The notes below the pieces were generated by a model. That model was given only the letters and a program-made list of their open reading frames with translations, was not told where the DNA came from and did no database searches. This document shows positions 30,408 to 39,151 of a stretch of 64,000 bases of DNA, piece after piece. Within the stretch, counting starts at the first letter, position 1. Each line of letters opens with the position of its first letter. The stretch covers positions 1-64,000 of the IMG/VR virus record IMGVR_UViG_3300010160_000043; one strand, 5' to 3'. Origin of the DNA: a virus. Both the position numbers and the translations under genes were made by a program.

Positions 30408-32534
30408 TTAACAACTACAAGGTGTATTACCAATTATACAAAAACATTGTAATCCTGTTGGTCCGTAAGTCCATAGATGACCTTGATTTTGATAGTATCT
30501 ACCGGATTGAATTTGATTTGATAACAATGAATCAGTGTAAACTAAATCACCATTATTCCAACTATTAACAGAACTATTAGTGTACACTGTTAATGGAGTT
30601 GAGCCTTGTAATGAACAAATGTCAAATTGTTCACACTTAGTGTTAAAACTCCAAGTAACATTCCAACTTTTATATGTTAAACCACATTGATTATCGCAAT
30701 TAGAAGAAATGTAATCACCTGTTCCTGTTTCTACAAGAGTACATACACCAACAACACAACTATAGTTTTTAAGAAGTGGTGGAGGTGTACAACAATTACC
30801 TAACGTGATATATGAATCTGCATTAGATGGTAATGTTTGAGGAGAACCATTAACCATAATGAATAATGATGGTACAATAGCACCTGTTGTAATATCAATA
30901 CAAGGGTTATAATCAGATTGACCTGAAGTGGTAAATGGATATCCACCAATAATTTTAGCGGAAGATTGTATTGAGTTAGTACACTCAGTAAAACTAAGAT
31001 ATACTGTTGAATCTTCTGACGCGTCTAAATCCGCTTGTCCAATATAAATAGTCCCCTCTTTACAGTTACACGGTTGTGGTGGTTTTGTTTGAGTAGGGGT
31101 AGGTGTTGGTGTTGGTGGTATAAATTCTACAACAGTACCACTAAACGCACAATCTTTTTCTGCGGTTATAGTACAAACTGTTGTTGCGGTAAAATCTCCG
31201 TAAAAATCAACAACAGTAACGGTATAATCACCAATATGTACGTATTCAATTGCTGCTGAGTTATTATTAGTTTCACCAATACCGGGACCTGACCAATAAT
31301 ATTTATAAGGAGGTGTTCCTCCGGTAATACTTACCGATACCATACCATCGTTTGCTGTGATAGAAGATGGGTTTATACTCTTACATTCAAGTTCCAATGG
31401 AAAAATTGTAATTACACCACATTCATTTTCGTATCCCATAATTTGTTTTGATGGGGCAGGAGGACAAGGATGCTCATTATAACAATCTGAACAACTATTA
31501 AAACTTACTAGCTCAACATTATTGTAATCGTATAGTATTACGTTTTGAGGTTTTGTTGGTATTAATTTAACACAAAATGTATTATTATTTACTGTAATTG
31601 AGACTGACGAATTTTGTGGTATAGGTAACCCGTTATAATTATTAACACCAATATATTTTGATGGTGTACAACATTTTTGAAAATATATTGTATTACTTTG
31701 AGGTGTTTGGGTTGGGGTTACACTAGGTGTTATAGTTGGAGTTAGAGTTGGTGTTGGTGTTGGTGTTTTAGTTGGTGTGGGTGTTGGTGGGTCTTGTGGA
31801 CACAAATATTGGTTTTGTAATTGGCAATCTTGACATCCGTTAAGTGATAGAAATTCAGTACCATCCCAATCTAATGTTGGTATTGCTTCTGCGACATCAA
31901 TAATTATATAACAATTATTGTCTGTTGAAGAACCAACCACTTGACCAACAGTAAGTGTGTTGGGTAAAGACATATAACCATCGGGTTTTATCTCACAACA
32001 ATCTGCAACTAAAAAAGTTGCGTATGATATTGCACAACAACCTTCTAATTGGGGGTTAAATGCGTTTAAACTACCACTAATAATTGTTCTAGTTATTGTG
32101 GTTCCGTGTTTAACACAAGGTTCGGGAATATTGTTGATACTTTCACTAAATAAATATAATGTTTGACCACCGGGAGGACCGGTTTGAGGTCCAACACTAA
32201 CTGTAACGGTTTGTGGATTGTTATTACAATCTGTATAATTAATATTGGCAACGCCGGGTCCTGCTTTATAATAAAATCCTATAAATGTGTCACAAGTACA
32301 AACACATCCACCACAAAAACTTGATACGGATGGGCTAATTATTAAACCTTCCGCCGAACCGTCAATAGGAGTTTCTAACGAACAGTAATATACAATTGTA
32401 GGGCCTGTAGTTTCAGGTTGTGCAGGTGGTACTTCAATTTCTCCCGACCATATCCCTGTATTACAGTCTTTATAGTTAAAATAACCGTATGAAGTTGGTG
32501 AATCGTTTTGTATTAAGTAGCAGTTACAAGCCAT
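30408..32534 (-). CDS. Modular fibre protein with repeated Cys modules and Pro-Thr linkers
   Basis: The 708-aa protein opens MACNCYLIQNDSPTSYGYFN. Two cysteine modules are visible: ATFLVADCC ... SLPNTLT ... NCYIII ... CQDCQL, and TIYFQKCC ... FCVKLI ... CSDCYN. They are separated by a long Pro-Thr linker (about 249-279). A SprB-like segment (GGTPPYKYYWSGPG ... IGDYTVTVVDFYG) and a second linker (PTPTPTQTKPP) follow. The C-terminus is again Cys-rich. A TATTTATA box lies 16 bases upstream. The modules are shared with neighbouring fibres, suggesting duplication and shuffling. The binding target is unknown. Confidence 0.7.
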   Translation of the reverse strand: MACNCYLIQNDSPTSYGYFNYKDCNTGIWSGEIEVPPAQPETTGPTIVYYCSLETPIDGSAEGLIISPSVSSFCGGCVCTCDTFIGFYYKAGPGVANINYTDCNNNPQTVTVSVGPQTGPPGGQTLYLFSESINNIPEPCVKHGTTITRTIISGSLNAFNPQLEGCCAISYATFLVADCCEIKPDGYMSLPNTLTVGQVVGSSTDNNCYIIIDVAEAIPTLDWDGTEFLSLNGCQDCQLQNQYLCPQDPPTPTPTKTPTPTPTLTPTITPSVTPTQTPQSNTIYFQKCCTPSKYIGVNNYNGLPIPQNSSVSITVNNNTFCVKLIPTKPQNVILYDYNNVELVSFNSCSDCYNEHPCPPAPSKQIMGYENECGVITIFPLELECKSINPSSITANDGMVSVSITGGTPPYKYYWSGPGIGETNNNSAAIEYVHIGDYTVTVVDFYGDFTATTVCTITAEKDCAFSGTVVEFIPPTPTPTPTQTKPPQPCNCKEGTIYIGQADLDASEDSTVYLSFTECTNSIQSSAKIIGGYPFTTSGQSDYNPCIDITTGAIVPSLFIMVNGSPQTLPSNADSYITLGNCCTPPPLLKNYSCVVGVCTLVETGTGDYISSNCDNQCGLTYKSWNVTWSFNTKCEQFDICSLQGSTPLTVYTNSSVNSWNNGDLVYTDSLLSNQIQSGRYYQNQGHLWTYGPTGLQCFCIIGNTPCSC

Positions 32535-32550
32535 TAGTTTTTCTTTTTAC

Positions 32551-32558
32551 TATAAATA
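32551..32558 (-). promoter_or_regulatory. TATTTATA box (minus strand)
   Basis: It reads TATTTATA on the minus strand, 16 bases before the start at 32534. A second copy in the same orientation lies at 32588-32595. The 111-base spacer 32535-32645 holds nothing else except the box of the plus-strand gene. Confidence 0.42.
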
Positions 32559-32634
32559 ATCAAAAATTTGATTTTTTTTTATTTTACTATAAATATAATT
32601 CATAAACTACGTTAATAAATGGTGAGTTAGGTGA

Positions 32635-32642
32635 TATTTATA
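32635..32642 (+). promoter_or_regulatory. TATTTATA box
   Basis: The box lies 3 bases before the ATG at 32646 of the only plus-strand gene inside the minus-strand fibre block. Its presence supports that short gene being real and separately expressed. Confidence 0.42.
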
Positions 32643-32645
32643 GAT

Positions 32646-32828
32646 ATGAAACTTATAGATACAATATCAAATGTCGTGACTGAAGCCAAAGAGGCTTATG
32701 AACTTGCTTGTGACAAAGGTGTTCCGGAAAGGGAACTTGATAGATTGGAAAAAAATTATTACGAGTCCTTAAAACTTCTAAGGATATATGAAAATTTGAG
32801 TAAAACACCTAAGAAATTAACTAATTAA
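32646..32828 (+). CDS. Small helical protein, unknown
   Basis: A 60-aa reading frame starting [18 protein letters not shown] is predicted to be almost fully helical and charged ([19 protein letters not shown]), like a short coiled coil. A GTG 15 bases upstream (32631) is an alternative start. It runs against the flanking minus-strand fibre genes and its stop overlaps the end of the fibre gene at 32825. Its own TATTTATA box and sensible protein composition support it. The function is unknown. Confidence 0.55.
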   Translation: MKLIDTISNVVTEAKEAYELACDKGVPERELDRLEKNYYESLKLLRIYENLSKTPKKLTN

Positions 32829-35260
32829 ATTCCACCGTCAGTTATTACCCAACCATACTGACCAATAGAGGTCCCTTCTAATTGATTTTTACCTGATTGT
32901 CCGGATAAAGTATATTTAATTGACCCAAAATTAATATTAATACCGTAGGTTAATGTTGGTAAAGAACTCCATCCATTATAAATTGAGTTAAGATTCGTTG
33001 TTGAGTAATCTGTGAATGTTTTAAATGACATAAAGTCGGTGAAGTTGGTAACCCCACTAACATTCCATCCACCTATATTTTGGTCAAAAGCTGTTGAATT
33101 AAAGAACATTGCTCCCATATTTGTAACATTTGAAACATTCCAATTTCCTATTGGTTGATTAAATAATGTTGAGTTATAAAACATATTACTCATATTTGTA
33201 ACTCCTGACGTTATCCAATTATTAATGTCTGAACTACTATCATTATTAAATGCGTCAGAATTTTGAAACATAGTTGACATATTTGTAACTGAAGATGTGT
33301 CCCAACTTCCAATATTTTGATTAAATACCATTGTTCCTCCTCCACCACCGGCTCTTCTAAACATTCCTGACATATCTTGTACTAAAGATGTGTCCCAATT
33401 ATCTAAAGGTTGATTAAATAGACGAGATTCTTCAAACATTCCTAACATAGTTTGAACACTACTCACATCCCAATTATTAATATTTTGATTAAATATATAA
33501 GTGTTGGAAAACATTTGTGACATAGTTTGAACATTTGATAGTGTGGAAGTTGTTGGTGTAGTTCTTTCCCAATTAGATAAAGGTTGGTTAAACACAAAAC
33601 ACTCGTTAAACATACTTTCCATATTAGTAACGTTTGATACATCCCAAGATGAAATAAGTTGGTTAAATGATTGACATCCAACAAACATACGTCTAGTTGT
33701 ATTTGCAAAAGAAACATCCCAATTATTCATTCCACTACCTGAAGTTCCGGATGATAGACCATTATTAAATAGGGTACAGAATCCGAACATATTATAGAAG
33801 TTATCGGAGTTTGAAACATCCCAATTAGATACAACACTATTAAATTGTGAACAATTTAAGAACATTCCTTCAAATGTGTTAGTATTAGTTACAACCCAAG
33901 AATTTAAGTTATTAATTGTGGTGATTGACGAACAACCTGCAAACATATAAGTTAAATTAATTGAACCGGATAAATCAGGTGTATCTACAACATTTAATAA
34001 TGTTAGATTAGTACATCCCCAAAATGTTGCTTCGTGAACACTTTTCCAAGGACCCCATTTTAAAACTTCTCTAATTTTTAATTTATCCACACCTTCAGGT
34101 CTAGTTCCATTATAGAATGACCAACCATCAAGTACACCATAAACTGTGACAATATAGTCACCGGCAAATGAGTATGTGTGTGTTCTGTTTGCGTAAGTAT
34201 TGGCGGAAAAATTTCCGTCGCCCCAATCTATGGTTCCACTATATGTCCCTGTTGAATAATAAGGTAACGTAATTGATTCAGATGAACCTGTTGTTCTCCA
34301 TACCGATATAAAAGATGGTGGTGGTGTTACACAACTAACATCCGATGATGCGGCTCCGACACCCGGAATTGTTGTTTGAACTAATGTAAAGGTTGGTATT
34401 GTTATATCATCAAGGCGATAAACTTTTCCTGTTGAGTATTCAAATAAATAAAGGTTATCATTCTTTGATGATAATCCGTAAACTCCGTTGATTGACGGAC
34501 TAATGATTGTATCATATTCAACAACACCTGTGGTATAGTTATATTGGGTTAAATACGTATTACCACCATTTATATTTGAAACAAATAATTTATTTGTTGA
34601 TGGAAAATAGAATAAATCACCACCAAGAACTCTACCTGTTCCCGGTAATGAAAATTTATTAGTTATTGTAGGAACACTTCCTGATATGTCTGCTTCAACA
34701 ATAATATATGAATCACCAATACTTACTCCGGTTATTGTTGAAATTAAAGTATTATCGTCTTTAACACATAGTCCCAATAAAGGTTGTGATGGGGATAATA
34801 TTCTATTATATACGGCAACAAACGGTGATGGGTTAATATAATATTCTGTTATTGTTTGAGGATTATTAATATCGGTTATCCAAAATTTATTATAATTATT
34901 GGCAATATCACCTATTGATGGTAGTGAAGGAAATGTTAAAAGGGTTAAAACATTAGTATCAATGTTATATTTAAATATATCTGTACTTCCGGTGGTAACA
35001 TAACTAACGCAATCCACAATAATAGGGGTAACACTAATACAATCAACAATTCTAGATTTTACACAACCATCTAAGGTGGATACTTTAACCATAACTGATG
35101 GAGATGATTCAAATTGAGGTGGAAGATAGATTGTGGTTGTTGGTGGTACTGTGGTAAAAATTTGAGATAATAATGCACAATTACTACCATACACATCACA
35201 AACTTGAACGAAATATGGGTTAGTTAAACCCGATATTAATGGAATTTCTATTACTCTCAT
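32825..35260 (-). CDS. Fibre protein with BspA-type (DUF285) repeats
   Basis: The 811-aa protein has an N-terminal module (about 1-75) like the small protein at 36838, then a beta-propeller-like part (about 95-310) and a PKD-like segment ([13 protein letters not shown] ... [13 protein letters not shown], about 345-375). From about 435 to 720 it carries eleven repeats of about 25-30 residues with the consensus FNQ.I..WDVS.V.NM..MF. It ends with GWVITDGG, the usual close of DUF285 surface proteins. In bacteria such repeats occur in secreted adhesins and lipoproteins; here there is no signal peptide, and the gene sits in a fibre operon. It overlaps the upstream nucleotidyltransferase-fold gene by 4 bases (ATGA). 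Confidence 0.78.
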   Translation of the reverse strand: MRVIEIPLISGLTNPYFVQVCDVYGSNCALLSQIFTTVPPTTTIYLPPQFESSPSVMVKVSTLDGCVKSRIVDCISVTPIIVDCVSYVTTGSTDIFKYNIDTNVLTLLTFPSLPSIGDIANNYNKFWITDINNPQTITEYYINPSPFVAVYNRILSPSQPLLGLCVKDDNTLISTITGVSIGDSYIIVEADISGSVPTITNKFSLPGTGRVLGGDLFYFPSTNKLFVSNINGGNTYLTQYNYTTGVVEYDTIISPSINGVYGLSSKNDNLYLFEYSTGKVYRLDDITIPTFTLVQTTIPGVGAASSDVSCVTPPPSFISVWRTTGSSESITLPYYSTGTYSGTIDWGDGNFSANTYANRTHTYSFAGDYIVTVYGVLDGWSFYNGTRPEGVDKLKIREVLKWGPWKSVHEATFWGCTNLTLLNVVDTPDLSGSINLTYMFAGCSSITTINNLNSWVVTNTNTFEGMFLNCSQFNSVVSNWDVSNSDNFYNMFGFCTLFNNGLSSGTSGSGMNNWDVSFANTTRRMFVGCQSFNQLISSWDVSNVTNMESMFNECFVFNQPLSNWERTTPTTSTLSNVQTMSQMFSNTYIFNQNINNWDVSSVQTMLGMFEESRLFNQPLDNWDTSLVQDMSGMFRRAGGGGGTMVFNQNIGSWDTSSVTNMSTMFQNSDAFNNDSSSDINNWITSGVTNMSNMFYNSTLFNQPIGNWNVSNVTNMGAMFFNSTAFDQNIGGWNVSGVTNFTDFMSFKTFTDYSTTNLNSIYNGWSSLPTLTYGININFGSIKYTLSGQSGKNQLEGTSIGQYGWVITDGGI
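33100..33960 (-). repeat. BspA/DUF285 repeat array
   Basis: Eleven consecutive coding repeats each contain an MF box (MFAGC, MFLNC, MFGFC, MFVGC, MFNEC, MFSNT, MFEES, MFRRA, MFQNS, MFYNS, MFFNS). At DNA level the copies share motifs such as CCCAATTATT and AACATT. Confidence 0.8.
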
Positions 35261-35652
35261 ATTATTGAATCTAATAATCTCTTTTTATCAATCATTCTAT
35301 TTTTAAACTCACCTTCAGTTAATTCAATTAGTGAATCAATAAATAATTTGTAATCTTCTATTGTTCTAAATTTAATACCATCAATTATATTAAATTTTGG
35401 TAATATAGGCTCAATAAAAATATCTATACTATAATCATCTCGTTTAATATGCGCTCTTTTCCCGCTTAAACTCATTGGTGATGTTGTTTCCCAAGTAGTT
35501 ATTTCTCCAAAAACTTCTAATCCGTTTAAATCATTAACAACAATATCTATATCGTTAGCTTTTTTTATTAAATTTAAGTACCATAAATATGTACTACCAA
35601 CAAATACCACATCATCTTTAGTATTAACAATACTTTTAATTAAATTAATCAT
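35257..35652 (-). CDS. Minimal nucleotidyltransferase-fold protein
   Basis: The 131-aa protein matches the Pol-beta-superfamily (MNT-like) signature: G19-S20 (VFVGS), then D34 and D36 in NDIDIVV, and a third acid D77 in YSIDIFIE. This is the metal-binding triad. Family members transfer nucleotides to proteins, RNA or antibiotics, or act as antitoxins. The target here is unknown. It lies inside the fibre operon, 10 bases after the fibre gene at 35663, and its stop overlaps the start of the BspA-repeat fibre (ATGA). Coupled translation therefore suggests a link to that fibre. Confidence 0.62.
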   Translation of the reverse strand: MINLIKSIVNTKDDVVFVGSTYLWYLNLIKKANDIDIVVNDLNGLEVFGEITTWETTSPMSLSGKRAHIKRDDYSIDIFIEPILPKFNIIDGIKFRTIEDYKLFIDSLIELTEGEFKNRMIDKKRLLDSII

Positions 35653-35662
35653 AATTTGATTG

Positions 35663-36835
35663 TTAACAATTACCCGTTGGGGAAAGAGTTCCGTATGTTC
35701 CTAAAGATTCAGAAATAATTTGAGAGGCACAAAATGCAACACTACCACCCCAATATACAGTTTCAGTAACTTCTCCAACTCCTGAACAATTTAAATAAGT
35801 AACACTCGCACTTTCACCTGAGCGATTTTCTACAGAAAGAAAATACCCTAAACAAGGTAATCTTGTTGGTGTAACCGTTGGTGTAACCGTTTGTGTTATA
35901 GATGGTGTTGGTGTATTTGTTGGTGTTATAGACGGTGTTTGAGTTACTGGTGGTGTGTTACTAGGTGTTAGTGATATTGTTGGTGTGACTGTTGGTGTTG
36001 ATGTTGGTGTTGGGGTATTAACGTTATTACAATTTGGACATTCTCCTCTATTTGAAAAACCATAACCGGCTGATAGTAATGTTATGCTTGAAATTTCTTG
36101 AGGGTTGGTGTTAATACCAACATAATGTATACATCTACTTTGACCGTTTACAAGTGCTTTGAAAATCTGAAATTCAAGAATATGACCCCCCTGAGGATTT
36201 TCAATTGAATCGTAAGTAAAATATTTAATTCCATCGGAGAAACAATCTTGGAATTCATTTGAAAATGGACAAATAATTTCATCATTTATCATATCAAAAG
36301 ATACTGCTCCTGAAAACGTACAATCCCTTTCAACATTTCTTGATGGTGTAGGTGTAGGTGTAGGGGTTCTAGTTGGTGTTGGACTTAATGAAAATATTGT
36401 TGCATCAATAAATGATACGGGACAAATATTTGTTGATGTTGGTGTTACCGTTACTGTTGGTGTTACTGTGCTAGTTGGTGTAACCGAAGGCGTAGGTGGT
36501 AAATCACAATCAAATAAAACTGCGAAATCTAATGAACCACAATTATTTGTTGGTGTTGGTGTTGGTGTGGGACAAGTTCCCACAGTAAATAATTCATCAC
36601 ATAAGTCAGGACAAGTTGTTGAACAAGGTGATTTACCTGATAAGAAACAAGTACCACCTAATGTGTCAGACAAACACCATTGTGTGTCACCTGATGAATA
36701 GTAAATAAATAATCCGTTAGTTTGACCGGTGTAATATTGCACACCATTATAATTTGTTAGAGTATCTTCATAACTATCGTTATATAAAGGTATTCCGGTA
36801 TTACTAATACAATATATTGATGATGGACACGACAT
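35663..36835 (-). CDS. Fibre protein with multiple long Pro-Thr linkers
   Basis: The protein is 390 aa from the preferred start at 36835 (MSCPSSIYCISNTG), 2 bases after the upstream stop. The frame stays open to 36868, but that would overlap the upstream gene. Three Pro-Thr-rich linkers (TPTPTPT, PTSTVTPTVTVTPTS, TPTSTPTVTPT...) separate small Cys-containing beta domains. The C-terminal domain begins CLGYFLSVENRSG and ends GTYGTLSPTGNC. It has the same building style as the fibres at 24681, 26349 and 30408. It is likely a flexible fibre or decoration protein. Confidence 0.66.
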   Translation of the reverse strand: MSCPSSIYCISNTGIPLYNDSYEDTLTNYNGVQYYTGQTNGLFIYYSSGDTQWCLSDTLGGTCFLSGKSPCSTTCPDLCDELFTVGTCPTPTPTPTNNCGSLDFAVLFDCDLPPTPSVTPTSTVTPTVTVTPTSTNICPVSFIDATIFSLSPTPTRTPTPTPTPSRNVERDCTFSGAVSFDMINDEIICPFSNEFQDCFSDGIKYFTYDSIENPQGGHILEFQIFKALVNGQSRCIHYVGINTNPQEISSITLLSAGYGFSNRGECPNCNNVNTPTPTSTPTVTPTISLTPSNTPPVTQTPSITPTNTPTPSITQTVTPTVTPTRLPCLGYFLSVENRSGESASVTYLNCSGVGEVTETVYWGGSVAFCASQIISESLGTYGTLSPTGNC

Positions 36836-36837
36836 AA

Positions 36838-37053
36838 TTACGTTGTTAGAATTTTGAAGGATTCGCATCCATTATTATCAATAACTTTTAAGGTATAATC
36901 GTTTTGACCTTCAATTACAACAGGAATTTGAAATTCGTATGGAAATGAAGTAATGGTGCCAATATATATACAATTTGTGATTGGGTTATCACAAAGGTAG
37001 ATATCAAAAGGTGATTGGCCGGCGATTACGTTAATATTAATGAATGTAGACAT
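36838..37053 (-). CDS. Small single-domain protein, fibre-module type
   Basis: The 71-aa protein MSTFININVIAGQSPFDIYL ... resembles the N-terminal module of the 811-aa BspA-repeat fibre: both have INV/IEI at the start, then F.IYLCD or F.VQVCD, a second Cys, and a C-terminal GC.S or GCVKS. It looks like a free-standing copy of a fibre attachment domain. It is the first gene of the minus-strand block. A TATTTATT box (37072-37079) lies 18 bases upstream. Confidence 0.6.
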   Translation of the reverse strand: MSTFININVIAGQSPFDIYLCDNPITNCIYIGTITSFPYEFQIPVVIEGQNDYTLKVIDNNGCESFKILTT

Positions 37054-37071
37054 TTAGATTTAAGTTATTCC

Positions 37072-37079
37072 AATAAATA
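37072..37079 (-). promoter_or_regulatory. TATTTATT box heading the minus-strand fibre block
   Basis: On the minus strand this reads TATTTATT, 18 bases before the start at 37053. It is the most upstream candidate promoter for the fibre operon and is divergent from the host-type promoter at 37106. Confidence 0.4.
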
Positions 37080-37105
37080 TAGGAGGATTAAAAAACTAAT
37101 AAAGT

Positions 37106-37136
37106 TTTGATAATAATAATTTTATTCGTATCTTTG
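37106..37136 (+). promoter_or_regulatory. Bacteroidota-type promoter before the primase gene
   Basis: TTTG (37106-37109), a 19-base spacer, then TATCTTTG (37129-37136) is a full match to the -33/-7 consensus of Bacteroides and Flavobacterium. The ATG follows 5 bases after the -7 box, so the transcript should start at or beside the ATG (leaderless). Confidence 0.8.
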
Positions 37137-37141
37137 CCTAT

Positions 37142-38041
37142 ATGTCAGATGATGCGGAAATTTTATTGGAGATATTACACGATATCTTAGGTGATGAAAA
37201 ACTTCACTATGAGTCAAAAGGTCAAATATCTTTTGACTGTCCTGTATGCGATGAAGACCAGCACAAAGGAAATATGGAGGTGAATTACTTTGAACACGTT
37301 TATAAGTGTTGGAGTTGTGGTGATGAGAATAACACCAAAGGACCTCTTGGGAAACTTATAGACACTTTTGGTAATAAGAAACAGAAAAAAATATACAACC
37401 TACTCCAACCTGAAAATCACAAACCAAAAGAAAAACGAGTTACTAAATTAAGATTACCTGAAGGATTTACCAAATTCAAAGATAGTAGTTTGGTTTATCC
37501 GGTTCGTCGTCAGGCGTACAATTACTTAACCCAACGAGGAATAACTGATAAGATTATTGAGAAGTATGGTATTGGATTCTGTGATAAGGGTGCGTTCTCG
37601 GGTAGGATAATAATTCCTTCTTATGATAGTAAGGACGAGTTAAACTATTTTATTGCCCGAAGTTGGGACCCGAACTCAAGAGCCAAATACAAAAATCCTG
37701 AGGCATCAAAAGATGAGATAATTTTCTTTGAGAGTACAATTAATTGGAATGCCGACATTCATCTTTGCGAAGGAGCGTTTGATGCGATATTCCTACCTAA
37801 TAGTATCGCTATGTTGGGAAAACATATGTCGGAGTTATTACTTAATACATTATACGAGAAAGCAAATGGTAACATAATTATTTGTTTGGATAGTGATGCT
37901 TGGAATGATGGTGTAAAACTATTCCACAACTTAAATGGTGGGAGATTATATGGTAAAGTTAAAATAATAAAATTAACGGGTGATGCCGATGTTGCCGATT
38001 TAAGGGGTGATATCAGTGATTACTTTTATACAATGAAATAG
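37142..38041 (+). CDS. DNA primase (DnaG/gp61-type) with zinc finger and TOPRIM domain
   Basis: The 299-aa protein has an N-terminal zinc-binding motif C33-x2-C36 ... C56-x2-C59 (CPVCDEDQ, KCWSCG). A TOPRIM core follows: E210 in LCEGAFDA and the DSDAWNDG acidic motif near residue 250. It lays RNA primers for the helicase at the window start. It is shorter than bacterial DnaG and lacks a helicase-binding C-terminal domain, as in phage primases. The start is set by the promoter immediately upstream. The nuclease gene begins right after its stop. Confidence 0.88.
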   Translation: MSDDAEILLEILHDILGDEKLHYESKGQISFDCPVCDEDQHKGNMEVNYFEHVYKCWSCGDENNTKGPLGKLIDTFGNKKQKKIYNLLQPENHKPKEKRVTKLRLPEGFTKFKDSSLVYPVRRQAYNYLTQRGITDKIIEKYGIGFCDKGAFSGRIIIPSYDSKDELNYFIARSWDPNSRAKYKNPEASKDEIIFFESTINWNADIHLCEGAFDAIFLPNSIAMLGKHMSELLLNTLYEKANGNIIICLDSDAWNDGVKLFHNLNGGRLYGKVKIIKLTGDADVADLRGDISDYFYTMK

Positions 38042-38905
38042 ATGATAGATTTAAATGAGGTTGCAAAAGAGATTAGAGGGTTATTGGATAAACGAAGAGA
38101 GGAACTTGAGTTAACATTCGTTGAGGACACCCACACTTATTATATGAAGGATGAGACCGGTGTAGTCCGAAGTGATTATCCCTCCGTTAGTAAAGTGATG
38201 AAATACTTTTACGAGGAGTTTGATACGGAAGGTATCTCACTAAAGAAAGCTAAAGGTGACCCTGAAGTTCAACAACAACTATTGGATGAGTGGAAGGCTG
38301 CCGGAGATTACTCAACTAATATGGGAAGTAGGGTTCACTATATGTTGGAAAAGAAAACCATTGAGATGTTTGGTGATTACAAAGAAGTAAGACAACCCAT
38401 CTTTGAATGCGATTTTACACAAATTTTAAAAGGTGATAGTATGATATCAGCAGGGACTGCATATCTGAACCTTATGGTTGAGAGGGGTGCCGTGTTATTG
38501 GATACTGAGATTGTGTTGGGTGACCCCGAGTTAAAGTATACGGGACAACCCGATAAGGTGTGGTTAATTATGAATAAAGAACAAACTGAGTTTGGGTTGG
38601 TCATAACAGACTGGAAAAGTAATAAACCAAAAAACTTTGAAGAGAATCATTTTACTAAAAAAATGTATTATCCATTTGATAAGTTACCAAACAACGCATT
38701 GGGTCATTACTTCACTCAATTACCATTTTATGGGAAACTTCTTATTAAAATGTTACAAGGAACCAAATACGAAAACATTAAATTGTATGGGTGTGTGATT
38801 GTCCTTGTTAAAGAAATTGGTCAATATGAAGAGTTCCGTGTTCCTAAGTCAGTTCAAGATACTATCTTGGAAATGGATATGTCAAAATATTTGACAAAGA
38901 AATAA
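38042..38905 (+). CDS. PD-(D/E)XK family nuclease (RecB/Cas4-like)
   Basis: The 287-aa protein shows the nuclease core in its second half: a Glu-containing strand (DTEIVLGD), GQPDKVWLI with the first catalytic Asp, then ITDWKSNK with the D-x-K pair, and a downstream helix with QLPFY. Enzymes of this kind act as exonucleases in recombination and DNA processing. It fits the gp46/gp47 pair encoded next to it. The start directly abuts the primase stop. Whether it is an exo- or endonuclease cannot be read from the sequence. Confidence 0.76.
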   Translation: MIDLNEVAKEIRGLLDKRREELELTFVEDTHTYYMKDETGVVRSDYPSVSKVMKYFYEEFDTEGISLKKAKGDPEVQQQLLDEWKAAGDYSTNMGSRVHYMLEKKTIEMFGDYKEVRQPIFECDFTQILKGDSMISAGTAYLNLMVERGAVLLDTEIVLGDPELKYTGQPDKVWLIMNKEQTEFGLVITDWKSNKPKNFEENHFTKKMYYPFDKLPNNALGHYFTQLPFYGKLLIKMLQGTKYENIKLYGCVIVLVKEIGQYEEFRVPKSVQDTILEMDMSKYLTKK

Positions 38906-38934
38906 AAATAAACTAAATTTATAAAAAAAAGAAT

Positions 38935-39150
38935 ATGGACGATTTATTAAAACCAAAGATTGATTTAAAACAACAACCTACTTTAGTGTGTGAGGAGTGT
39001 GATAGTATCTACTTCAAAGAAGTTACGATGATAAAAAAAGTTAACAAATTGTTAACAGGAAGTTCGGAAGACACTATAGTTCCGTTCCCAACATACAGAT
39101 GTGATGATTGCGGTCACGTAAATGAGGAGTTTAAATTATTTGACAAATAA
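38935..39150 (+). CDS. Small zinc-ribbon protein
   Basis: The 71-aa protein has two Cys pairs: CEEC near residue 19 and CDDC near residue 59, separated by a beta-type segment, the layout of a zinc ribbon. Comparable small zinc ribbons accompany replication genes in T4-like phages. It is preceded by AAACTAAATTTATA, a weak form of the phage box or of a host -7 element. It ends one base before the gp47-like gene. The function is unknown. Confidence 0.7.
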   Translation: MDDLLKPKIDLKQQPTLVCEECDSIYFKEVTMIKKVNKLLTGSSEDTIVPFPTYRCDDCGHVNEEFKLFDK

Positions 39151-39151
39151 G

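Noticed and set aside
35866-36570. Regular GTTGGTGT repeats, considered as a CRISPR or non-coding repeat array
   Set aside because: Units are short, irregular, without spacers, and encode in-frame Pro-Thr linkers of fibre proteins.
20780-37053. Diversity-generating retroelement for fibre variation
   Set aside because: No reverse transcriptase gene or template repeat is seen in the window, and no C-type-lectin variable end was recognised.
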